From Brachycybe producta (lineage: Eukaryota > Arthropoda > Diplopoda > Playtdesmida > Andrognathidae), in contig JAUPFP010000013.1 of the NCBI GenBank assembly GCA_036925085.1, forward strand, positions 1,985,001-2,049,000: a stretch of 64,000 nucleotides of DNA. Reading direction: 5' to 3'. Below are positions 46,601 through 58,300 of this stretch, in pieces (within the stretch, counting starts at the first letter, position 1; each line of letters begins with the position of its first letter). Made by a program: the position numbers and the translations under genes. Below the pieces are notes generated by a model. That model was not told the origin of the DNA, made no database searches, and was given only the letters and a program-made list of their open reading frames with translations.

Positions 46601-48577
46601 GTGAAAGGATGAAAGGTGAAAGGATGAAAGGTGAAAGGATGAAAGATGAAAGGATGAAAGGATGAAAGGATGAAAGATGAAAGGATGAAAGGATGAAAGG
46701 TGAAAGGATGAAAGGATGAAAGGTGAAAGAATGAAAGTTGAAAGGATGAAAGGTGAAAGAATGAAAGGTGAAAGGATGAAAGGTGAAAGGATGAAAGGGT
46801 GAAAGGATGAAAGGATGAAAGGTGAAAGGATGAAAGGATGAAAGGATGAAAGGATGAAAGGATGAAAGGATGAAAGGTGAAAGGATGAAAGGATGAAAGG
46901 ATGAAAGGATGAAAGGATGAAAGGATGAAAAGTGAAAGGATGAAAAGTGAAAGGATGAGAAGTGAAAGGATGAGAAGTGAAAGGATGAAAAGTGAAAGGA
47001 TGAAAAGTGAAAGGATGAAAAGTGAAAGGATGAAAGGTGAAAGGATGAAAGGTGAAAGGATGAAAGGATGAGAGGTGAAAGGATGAGAGGTGAAAGGATG
47101 AGAAGTGAAAGGATGAGAGGTGAAAGGATGAGAAGTGAAAGGATGAAAGGTGAAAGGATGAAAGGTGAAAGGATGAAAGGCTGAAAGGATGAAAGGTGAA
47201 AGGATGAAAGGTGAAAGGATGAAAGGTGAAAGGATGAAAGGTGAAAGGATGAAAGGATGAAAGGTGAAAGGATGAAAAGTGAAAGGATGAAAAGTGAAAG
47301 GATGAAAAGTGAAAGGATGAAAAGTGAAAGGATGAGAAGTGAAGGATGAAAAGTGAAAGGATGAGAAGTGAAAGGATGAAAAGTGAAAGGATGAGAAGTG
47401 AAAGGATGAAGGTGAAAGGATGAGAAGTGAAAGGATGAAAAGTGAAAGGATGAAAGGATGAAAGGATGAAAAGTGAAAGGATGAAAAGATGAAAGGATGA
47501 AAGGTGAAATGATGAAAGGTGAAAGGATGAAAGGTGAAAGGATGAAAGGTGAAAGGATGAAAAGTGAAAGGATGAAAAGATGAAAGGATGAAAGGTTGAA
47601 ATGGTGAAAGGATGAAAGGTGAAAGGATGAAAAGTGAAAGGATGAAAAGATGAAAGGATGAAAGGTGAAATGATGAAAGGTGAAAGGATGAAAGGTGAAA
47701 GATGAAAGGTGAAAGGATGAAAGGTGAAAGGATGAAAGGTGAAAGGATGAAAGGTGAAAGATGAAAGGTGAAAGGATGAAAGGTGAAAGGATGAAAGGTG
47801 AAAGGATGAAAAGTGAAAGGATGAAAAGTGAAAGGATGAAAAGTGAAAGGATGAAAAGTGAAAGGATGAAAAGTGAAGGATGAGAAGTGAAAGGATGAAA
47901 AGTGAAAGGATGAGAAGTGAAAGGATGAAACGTGAAAGGATGAAAGGTGAAAGGATGAAAGGATGAAAGGTGAAAGAATGAAAGGTGAAAGGATGAGAAG
48001 TGAAAGGATGAAAGGTGAAAGGATGAAAGGTGAAAGGATGAGAAGTGAAAGGATGAAAAGTGAAAGGATGGAAAAGATGAAAGGATGAAAGGATGAAAGG
48101 TGAAAGGATGAAAGGTGAAAGGATGAGAAGTGAAAGGATGAAAAGTGAAAGATGAGAAGTGAAAGGATGAAAAGTGAAAGGATGAAAAGTGAAAGGATGA
48201 AAAGATGAAAGGATGAAAGGTGAAATGATGAAAGGTGAAAGGATGAGAAGTGAAAGGATGAAAGGTGAAAGGTGAAAGGATGAAAGGTGAAAGGATGAAA
48301 GGTGAAAGGATGAAAGGATGAAAGGTGAAAGGTGAAAAGTTGAAAAGTGAAAGAATGATAGGTGAAAGGATGATAGGTGAAAGGATGAAAAGATGAAAGG
48401 TGAAAGGATGAATGGATAAAAGGATGGAAGGATGAAAGGTGAAAAGTGAAAGGATGGAAGGATGAAAGGTGAAAGGATGAAAGGTGAAAGGATGAAAGGT
48501 GAAAAGATGGAAGGATGAAAGGTGAAAGGATGAAAGGTAAAAGGATGGAAGGATGAAAGGTGAAAGGATGAAAGAGT
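43655..48577. repeat. Purine-rich satellite of 8- and 7-bp units
   Basis: About 4.9 kb of GAAAGGAT (8 bp) alternating with GAAAGGT or GAAAAGT (7 bp), mostly as 15-bp pairs. Local homogenised blocks are visible: GAAAAGT-type at 43800-44060, pure GGAGGAAA 8-mers at about 44650-44820, and mixed blocks further on. The plus strand is nearly all A and G apart from the T of GAT or GT. The minus strand lacks stops and gives spurious frames up to 1,900 codons. Confidence 0.97.
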
Positions 48578-49294
48578 GGCAAACATGGATAAAAAATGGA
48601 CACAAAATGGAAGCAAAATTGGACCAAAAATTGGTGGCAAAAATGGACACAAAATGGCGCCAAAAATGGCCACAACAAGGTGCCTAAAATGGACACAAAA
48701 TGGCGGCAAAATGGACCTAATATGGCGGCGAAATATGGACAAAATATGGACAAAAAATGGATGAAGAATGGACGAAAAATGAACGAAGAATGGACGAAAA
48801 GCGGACGAAAAACAGATAAAAAACAACAGACTAAAATGAAGTGAAAATGGACGATAAATGGATGAAAAATGGACGAAAAACACGGAAAAACGGACGAAAA
48901 AATGGACACAAACTTGCGTCGAAAATACACACAATGTCGGCGAAAATAGTGGCAAAATGGCCGCGAAATTGAACTCAAAATGGCGGCGTAAATAGACAAC
49001 ATGGGTTACATGGGTGTGAAAATGGACACAAAATGGCGGCGAGAAAATGCCGACAATAATGGACAAAAAATTGCGGCGAAAATGAACAAAAAATGGTGGC
49101 GTAAATGGACAAAAAATGGCGCTGAAAATGGACACAAAATGGCGGCGACAACAATGGACAAAAAATGGCGGCGAAAATGAACAAAAAATGGCGCTGAAAA
49201 TGGACAAAAAAAATGGCGCCGAAAATGAACGAAAAATGGCGCCGAAAATGAACAAAAAATGGCGGCGAAAATGGACAAAAAATGGCGGCGAAAT
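48578..49294. repeat. 24-bp tandem repeat with ATGGCGGC cores
   Basis: Degenerate units AAAATGGCGGCGAAAATGAA plus CAAA (about 24 bp) and AAAATGGACACAAAATGG. I count eight exact ATGGCGGC cores plus GGCGCC, GGTGGC and GGCGCT variants. Order increases towards the right end at 49294. Confidence 0.93.
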
Positions 49295-51280
49295 TGAAAT
49301 TCTTCAAGTTTCCTTTTCAGTATTATGGCTAAAATTCAAGAAAAGAAATTTGATACTTGGTCTTAAACTTGAATCCTCAGAACAGGGTTCCAACACAGAC
49401 ACATTTTCAGTTTTGAAACTCTGTAAAACTAAATTTGAACAATAAATAATAATTTGATTTAATTTTAATTTTATGCAATATTTAGGCCTACTTTTGCAAC
49501 TTTTATTGTTTTGGGCTTATTGAAGATAATTCTCTGGTCAACTACACCCTGCACATGATAGAAACATATTAAGGAAACGGTATGAAGTACTAACTGGATT
49601 ATTTCTGTGATAAATACTGATAATCCAATTCTAAATTCATTTATTTTAGGTCATTTGACGTCATTAATCGGCAGTTGCATATTGTGAACTTTAAACCACA
49701 TAGAAAAGTTGTTTCATGGGGCTTTTTTGTAATCTTAAAGCTTTTTTTTTTTTGCCATAAATTTTAGGGCATTCTGGCGAATTTTCAAGATGGTTTTAAC
49801 ACGTGTTTTAAAGTGTAAACATGCCTCTCAAACTTTTATTATTTGTGTCTTTTAGAAGTAACATCTAGAGAAAATTGAAAATGTTTTGGAAACAAGAAGG
49901 GTAGTTCAATCAATTAAGATTCTACATCGCAAAATTACTTTGAAAAATCTCCACAAAGAGTGCTAGCATCGTTGTTTCTATTGAACCCATAGACCCGATG
50001 GTTCAAAGTACAATGTGCACTTTAAATATATGCTGATCGAGTGGTAGAATGACAAAAAATTGTTAAGTGTGGTTATATTTTTTTAAAAAAAATGTCAAAA
50101 TCGCGAATTTCTAACTCTTATGTTAAACTCCATAGAGTACGCGCCCGTAAGCAAAAAAAAATCCATTAAAATGCTCATAAAATTGATGAAATTTTTTTTT
50201 CAAAAAAATGAAAAATCTTCTAAATGCCCCGAAAAACAGTGAAACTAGCTCTGGAGGGCCGAACACACTTGTGAGGACCGGAAAATCCCATAAATTCAAA
50301 AAAGTCCACGAATTTTTTCATTTTTTGACATTTTTTACTTTTTCGAATTTATGGGCTTTTCTGGTACTCCGAAGTCTGTTGGGCCCTTCTGAGTTAGTTT
50401 CAGTACTTTTCAGGGCATCTAAAGACTTTTAATTTTTTTTAAACTTATTTAAAAAAAATTCAGAGGCCTCTGACAAATTTTCATTTTAAAAAAAAAAATT
50501 TAAACCCCTTTGACAAATTTTCATTTTTTGACATTTTTAGTCTCGACGTCGTTAAAGACAATCTGAGCACCTCCTCCTGCAGAAAAAATGACACTTCCCT
50601 TGAAATAAGTGTCGAAATGTCTTCTTAAACATTCTGTTCCTGATGATCGAGTTAAGACATACAATCTACTTCGGAGCTTCTTTCGTAACATCCTTCATTC
50701 ATAGTTAACTTTGTGACGGATTTACGTCTCATTATCTTTGGCTGGTGAATCGTACCTTGCAGGATGTTCTAAAAAACACCAAAACGATTCGAAACTGACT
50801 CGGGAGGGCCCAACCGACTCCTGAATACAAGAAAAGCCCACAAATTCTTTACTATTAAGTATCACCTGACCATTTAACTAAGAGGATCACTGGGTTAGGT
50901 TCACCACTGAGTTTAGTTGACCACTGGGTTAAGTGGACTAATCAGCTTATGCGATTACTGGATGTCCAGATTCCGAGAATTAATTAGTAGATAAGACCCA
51001 AAAAAGGCATTTCCCTTAAAAGAAAAATAAGTGAATTGCAGAATCTTCTTGAATTTTCCAAGTTTTCATTTAGCAACTTATTAATTAAAAGCATGTTAGA
51101 AACTAGAATAGTAAATTTACTGTTTAAAAGTGTTTTTATAATGATATCGTTGGAAACACTACTGCAAAAAAGGTCAACTTCTGACATTTTTACATTTATC
51201 TCGACGTTTCCAACGATTAAAAACGGAACACCTGTAATTGCAACAAGAACGGCACAAGAGGAAAAATTCTTTAAAACACT
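49295..51280. other. Intergenic, repeat-derived
   Basis: No gene was recognised. A half copy of the palindromic repeat lies at 49788-49960. Hairpin sequences are at 50208-50432 with a single arm at 50768-50845. An 18-19 bp degenerate tandem repeat (ACCACTGGGTTAAGT) is at about 50880-50945. Confidence 0.5.
50208..50432. repeat. 225-bp near-palindromic hairpin
   Basis: GTGAAACTAGCTCTGGAGGG at the left pairs with CCCTTCTGAGTTAGTTTCAG at the right. Inner arms are CCCATAAATTC and GAATTTATGGG around a TTTTTTGACATTTTTT centre. A single diverged arm (GAAACTGACTCGGGAGGGCC) recurs at 50790-50809. Confidence 0.82.
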
Positions 51281-51286
51281 TTTATT
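51281..51286 (-). terminator. Poly(A) signal AATAAA
   Basis: Minus-strand AATAAA about 90 bases after the guanylate cyclase stop codon, a plausible distance for the 3' end. Confidence 0.45.
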
Positions 51287-51374
51287 ATTCACAAAAATAT
51301 CTTCATTCATTAAATCGACACAAGGCCAATTTTAGTCTCTTGAGAAAGGTGACACACATACACAAAAACAACAA

Positions 51375-52394
51375 TTACATTGCACTTTCAATATCTTCAT
51401 TGCATTGTGCTATGATACCTTTCTCAACTTCCTCATCATTGCTATGAGGAATTACAACATCCATATTATTAAAGAGTCCAGAAAACAAGTTTTTAAAATT
51501 AATTTTCTGCGTTGTTCTACCAATTTCATCACAGGAGCGCCACCTTTTTCCAGGATCTTTCTCCACATGTCTCTCCAAAAATCCAACATTTTTGGGCAAC
51601 AAACGTACCAATTCTTTGTCATTGGTTGTTTGATCGTCTTTACCTCCTCTATATCTTCTAATTGCACTTGTGTCCCCTACATTAAGATACGTAGCCGTGT
51701 CTGGAAATGACACGACCGGTTCCAGCAACACGTCATACGTTACCAATCCTTTAATGTTACCATTTCCGACATGGTTCATCCCATGCAAACCATCGACTAG
51801 AGGGTCATGGTGACCATTAATGTTGTTATTATTGACTACAGATCCACCAGATTTCACCACTATTCTATTTTCATCCAATGGAAACACTTTCGTCGTCATC
51901 GCCGGTAATTCGGCATCCGACTGAAACGACGTCGTTTCGGAGTCCAAGCTGTCGGTATCACAATAACCATTCGTTAACTGTGGAGGAACGCGTATATCGT
52001 CTTTTCTAGAGCTCCGTATCATGAGACTCCGTACTCTTACAGGGCTACGACTCTTACGTACACGACAAGGAAGATTTGATACACCACTAGCAGATTCTTG
52101 GTTCGTGCAACTAGATGTAGGTTGAGATCCAGGATTTTGTAAAAACGACAGAGGTCCACTAGAAAATGGTGCGTTCGATTCACAATCACTATCACGAGGA
52201 ACGCTAGAAAATCTTCTTATCTGAAGATTAGAGTTTCGATTTTCTCCGGCAATTTTAGGGCTTCGTTTTTTGCTTTCCGTCTCCAACCTTCGTTGATAAA
52301 GACGAGATGTTGGAGACACTTCACGCACGTCTCTGCCTTTCTCAGCACTGTCCGTGTGGTTTAAAAGCCAGTATGTTATCATTTGGCCTTTACC
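51375..52394 (-). other. Last exon of the cyclase gene encoding a long C-terminal tail
   Basis: The exon opens [11 protein letters not shown], the end of the cyclase domain, then runs 328 residues to the stop. The tail is hydrophilic, with basic Ser patches ([13 protein letters not shown]) that could be kinase sites, an Asn run, a hydrophobic island [12 protein letters not shown], a second island [11 protein letters not shown], and the final ESAM. S-x-hydrophobic at a C-terminus fits a class I PDZ ligand. Vertebrate natriuretic receptors stop near the cyclase domain; insect Gyc76C has a tail. Confidence 0.85.
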
Positions 52395-55300
52395 CTAACA
52401 GAAAAAAAAAACATACTACATATTATTAGGATGTTTCACTCCCATCAGTAAAGTTCATGGGATTAACTTAAATTATCCTTAAGGTAAGATTTGCAATACT
52501 CCAACAGACTGTAGTGCAACACTTAAAAATTTTATCATAAAATTACGTTAGAATGGTCTACTGTCCACTAATAAACAACTACTAAAATAACACCACTTGC
52601 TATATATTTGTGTCTTTTGTGGAAAATAGAACAAAGTTTATTATTTTGTGCAGCAGAAGTCATTGTTAACCTAAGGATAGTAGAGGATGCGGGTCTTGTT
52701 AAATAGTATGGAATTTAGTGAAAATTCGCATCAGTTACAGTGGATGCGCGTTTTGTGCTTCCAAATTCAAGTTCTGAGCTGTGGAAAACACAACGCGCAA
52801 CTCACTACGTTTGCCTTCTTATGGTGGGAGACTGGAGTCAACAGTGAACGGGAACACAGCTCCTATTCGTCTTTTCCAGATATCTTACTGTAACCAACTA
52901 ATTGAAAAATTTTAAATTTTAACCGGGTTTGATGACATACTTCAAAATAAACGATTTCCAAGAATTAGAAAATTCTCCATTTTGATCAGGTTTTATGAAA
53001 GTATTCAAAACACTAAGCCTTTTTTTTTAAATGTATGAAAAACTTTTTCAAATAAACGACACCCGTCTAGAAATCACTTTTGAAGAACAAGTTAAATCCA
53101 GGCATAAATTTAAAGATCCCAAAATGAAACAGAAACACAAACCTTAATGTGCATGACACCCCTTTCTGCTATTATGTAGCCACCGAGTCTTTCCAAATGA
53201 TCCTTGCAATCGGGACTAATGTGAATCTTTAAAGCTAAAAGAAACACACACAAAATTAATCGAATGGTATCAGTGAATACGGATAGGCAAAAGCCATAGA
53301 TGAATCGAATCGGATAATTGGATTCCGATTAAAAATCGGAAATCTTACCAGATTCAATATGATTCGAATCAATGTTTTATTAAACCATTATTTTTAATTA
53401 AACCATTATTTTTAATGAAATCATTATTTTAAATGAAATCATTATTTTCTTCTAGTTAAATTGATTGTTAACATTCATCAGATGTCATAGAGTACATTCT
53501 GTTAATCTACTATGTCCAAATCGCTTCAACGCTCGCGTTTTGTAACTACAATATGACGTTATGAAGAGTTAGCAAAACTTGTCAAGTAACTTCGTGTGAC
53601 GTCATGCTGACATTGGGGGTAGACTACGATTTGTAAGAAATTGTTAACAAAATGTGGCGAGGATATATTTTTCACTTATGGAGGAAAAAAATCGAATGAA
53701 GAATCGTGTAAGATTTTAAATCAATTTTTTCTATTTATATGAAAGGTTGAATAAATGCCATTTATATATACTTAATCAGAATGAAAAAATTGATTATCCG
53801 ATTAACTAAATCAGAATAGGGCATATACGATTAACTAAATCAGAATAGGGCATCCGTAATCGACAACAATATAACTTTCAAATAACAAAAAAACGAGACA
53901 ACAGCAGAAAACCAACCTTCCCCGTTCGATTCCATTCTGGACGAGGTATTCACCGTGTCACCAAACAAACAGTATCGTGGCATAGTTTTTCCAACTACAC
54001 CGGCTACGACAGGACCCGTGTGAATCCCAATTCGTAACTTAAGTGTTTGATCTGGTCTGTGAGGAATTGTAAACGTCTTAACGGCAGCTAGTAAATCGAG
54101 TGCCATAGATGCAATTTCCCCCGCGTGACGATCGCCGTTGCGTATCGGAAGACCACTGACGACCATATATGCATCTCCGATCGTTTCCACCTTGTACACA
54201 TCGTAATTGCTGATTGTATTGTCAAAAACTGTGTACAACTCATTCAAAAACGTTACAACCTAAAAAAATAGAAATGAACGGCTCATTACTCAAAGATAAA
54301 ACCTTTAATAAAAATCCTTTATAAAAACGCCCCAAAATGATAATAAAAATCAAACCTCCATCGGAGTGCTTTGTGCCGACATTTCGGTAAAGCCGACAAT
54401 ATCACTAAAGTAGATGGTTACGGCATCAAACGACTCGGGAGTGACAATCTCTCCACGCATCAAAGCCTCGGCTACGGGTCTTTAGTAACAAAAACAAACC
54501 TATTTAAATTACGAATCAAATGGTCCCAGTTGTAAATAACGTCACAGCCATACTGAGGCAACATTCTATGCAAAAGAGCTTCTGTTTTTTTCTTTTCCTC
54601 AATTAACTCGGCTGTTCTTTCTTCCACAGTTAATTCCAAACGATTCGCATAGTTTTCCATTATATCTAACATGTTATCAATGATGTCTGGTTTCCTGTAA
54701 TTGTTTAGAATATTCCATTAAAACTGTACACAGGAAATACAAGTGTCCTAATTCATGTTCAGATATCCAATTCGACTTTACAAGGCTGTTTTCTTGTAAA
54801 CAACTTTCAATAAAAAATGCAACTAAATTAAGAGGCAACTAAACAGAACTAACAAAAACATCTACAAAGTATTGAGTTTTAACCAACATAATTATTCAAG
54901 TTTAAAAAAAACTAACAATCCATTTTGTAGCTTTATAGAAACAACTTGTAAAGTAAATTCAAAGCTAGAATATAAATTGACAAAGATTCCTAGAAACACC
55001 TGTAAGAAATCGAAAGTTTGTTAGAAACTAGAATAGTATCCAAATGTATCAAAAAAATTAACATGAAAATATTTTTATGATACCACATGATACCATATGT
55101 GCAGTAGTGCGTAATAATTTAACCACAAAATAAAAATGCACAATTTGCATAGTCTTTGGAAATCTGCATTATTTCCTCTATTTCTTTAAAAAAAAATTTT
55201 TTACTAGAAAAAAAATTTACAAAGGGTTTTTATAACTGAATTACTTTCACTGTGCATTATTTGTTATTGCTTCTGATGATAGTAGCTATTAATTGCTTAA

Positions 55301-58300
55301 GGCACACTGTATAAATATACAGTATATGTTATGTTATGTATAAAATGAAGTTTTGTTGCAGAATTTGCTTTTTTTTTGGGGAGAATTACCCCCCCCCCCC
55401 CCGGGGGGGGGGGGGGGGGGGTTAATTCTTATTTTCATAAAAACGCCTAATTTATAAAAAGCGATTTGCTAATTTTTTTATTTTTATTTGCATAAAATGT
55501 TTGGCCTTTCTGATTACCTTTGAAAACTAACTTTTCACAAAAAAGTTTATTTTTCAAAAATATCAAATAATTTATCTGTATTCAATTTATTTGGTTTCAA
55601 TTAAGTTTTCAATTTCATTTCAGACCTATTTCTAACGGGCATCAAAGTGAACAATATATTTCTACCTTAGTTCATTTAAAACATGAAACTATAGAATACA
55701 GAGAAAACACATAAAAACGGATGACACAATATATATTTTTGGTCAGTACTTTAAAAGTAGCATAAAATCTTTTTCTTTTAACTCGAAAAAATGTTTTGTA
55801 GTTATTCAGGTTGCTCAATGTTACAGCAGTTAGTGATGGTGAATAATTCGTAAAAACAAGCCTTTCAGAGCTTTTAACTCCTAATATTTATTTTTGTTTC
55901 CCAAATTGTCAAATTGAATATCTGAAATACTGAAACAATATCTGCGAAACTAACATTCCCTCTCGGATCGGCTTTAATCTGTTGTGAATGTGTCTAATAT
56001 CGGGTCTAGCATCTGCTTTCTCATGCCAACAGTCACGCATACATGCAATGATGTAATCCTGGCAGACTAGAGAACTCGTGTCTGGCCTGTAAATTTCTCC
56101 TTCTGCTGGATATTTTACACGTTGAACAATACCTGACAAACAAAAATGTAAAAACAACATTCTTTCCATCATTACAAACATAATAGTTCCATCATATTTT
56201 ATACCGTGTGGTGTCAACTTTTGTATCTGTTCATCCAAATATGGACCTTGGCGACCAAATATTTCATACAATATGATCGCAAATGCATAAATGTCTCCTT
56301 TTTGACTGCCTCTGTAATACATTTCTGGATCACGGAGAATCTCGGGAGCAGTCCATAACTTTCCTGTATTTGTTTTAACATAAAAAAGATGATCACAACT
56401 AAATCTACGAAGAAGTAAACTGCGCCCATACGACTACCACGAAAGATTCACCCCAATATTCTCTATAATCCTCTTGGTCCGAGTGCTCCGCTTGTCTTCT
56501 CAAATCGTGAAGACCATAATCGGTCACCTTCAATACCCAACGACTAGTAACCACACAATTGGAAGTTTTAAGGTTTCCGTGTACTTTCATATCACTGTCA
56601 TGTAAGAAAGTCATGGCCTTTTCAAATATGAGAAACAAAAGAACAGTTAAAAAAATCAGTAAACGAAACTTGGTTACAAAAAAATTGTGATCTTTAAAAA
56701 AAAAATAAAACCAGGTTCATTACTGTTAAAATTTAAATTTCTAAACTGATAAACAATTAAAATAAACTGTTTAGTTTAATGCTACAAGGGTTACCTTTAA
56801 TATGACGAAACAAACATTCAATACAAGTGCATCAGAGGTAAATTGTGTTAAGTCACAAAACCTAAATTTTACAGGGAAGTCATTTCAAAGTTTTTGTCTT
56901 CATCGAAGGGAACAGGACTTAACATGATATACCACCATCTAGCGGCCGATGTGCCACTGATAAAACTTAACACACTGATCTAAAATCGTGTATTTAAAAA
57001 ATGTGACTTAACACAGTTTACCTCTTGTAGTTATTAACAAAATTGTAGCCTATCTATTGAAAGTATCATAAGGTTGTCAAACATAACATACTTTCATAAA
57101 CATCCTAAACTATCCTAATTATACTTAAGTTGAATAATACTGTATGTTTCCCCGTGCAAAAAATGGGTTGATTATATTATTTGCTGAACCATATTTCAAG
57201 ACATCATCCTTTAAGAAAAGCATACATAGGTTTGAAGCGAAACTTCTCACGTAACTGCGTTTTTCTTTTACTGCAAAATCGTTGCATTATTAAAAAGACA
57301 GTTTGCTTATTAATTTATTTGCTTCAAATTGCACTCTTTAAACGATTTAAACTTCGGTATAAATAAAAAAAACCACCCTTTATAAAGAAAAAAAAATTGT
57401 TAGTGAAGTTAGTTTATATTTGACAATGTTATGATAATGTCTATTCATATGGTATTGCCTCTGTTTACACAAATTAAGTTAGTTGAAAACAGCCAACAAA
57501 CAATATCGAATATATCTCCTTAAATGCCAGTTTTGTCTTATTCTGATTCCTCCTTGAAAATGACTGAAGCAAACACAATCAACCCTTTTTTCTATAAAAA
57601 AAAAAGCTAGCTAATGACTAGTTAACAGACACAAAGCTACTATTGGCTCTAAATAAAAGCGTAATTGTGGTTGCTCTGATAATCATAATGTTTTAAGATT
57701 CGTAACAAAAAATATTTAAATTATATGAATATTAGAGGTGGGACTAATCCTAAGTTTTCTCGAATCCGTCATATAAGAATCCTATATTATTCATTAAGAA
57801 GATACAAATAAATGAAATGATATTAAATATTAAATTATTAATAATAATGATTATTGGTGATCCGGGTATCACCGAGATTGCAACAATTGCCGTTTTTTGT
57901 TAGTGAACGCTTCTATTGGACGTCAATAGAGATAAAACTAATATTACCAAAGTTTTTAACAGTTAAATAAAACTGTTAATCTAGGCTAGGATCGAAAGAT
58001 TCGAAAGACGAAAAAAGCGTGAAGATTCGAGTTTTCGAACCACGAATATTTTTCAAGATTGGCGGGATTCAAAGATTCGAATGTCCCATCCCCAATAAAT
58101 ATAAATACATAAATAAAATTTATATATTTTGCATAAATAGAAAGTTTAAATAAAAGACTTCCTTGGCTTGGATTTGATAAAATTAACAATGTTCTTTTTT
58201 TAAAAAACCTTGATTAAAAATATTGGCAAAAGCCAAAAATATTTAAAAGACGACTTAAAAAGATTGATGAATCATTGATCCAAACAACAAATTAAAAAAG

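Noticed and set aside
40362-49255. Open frames of 400 to 1,900 codons on both strands
   Set aside because: They are translations of short tandem repeats whose units contain no stop codons. Several frames of the same array are open at once, they run through the N gap, and the products are only F/H/P/S/L or R/K/E/G.
54472-54554. Reading-through of the coiled-linker exon of the cyclase
   Set aside because: The extension past CCTCA is a 74-nt intron; removing it restores the conserved [12 protein letters not shown] junction.
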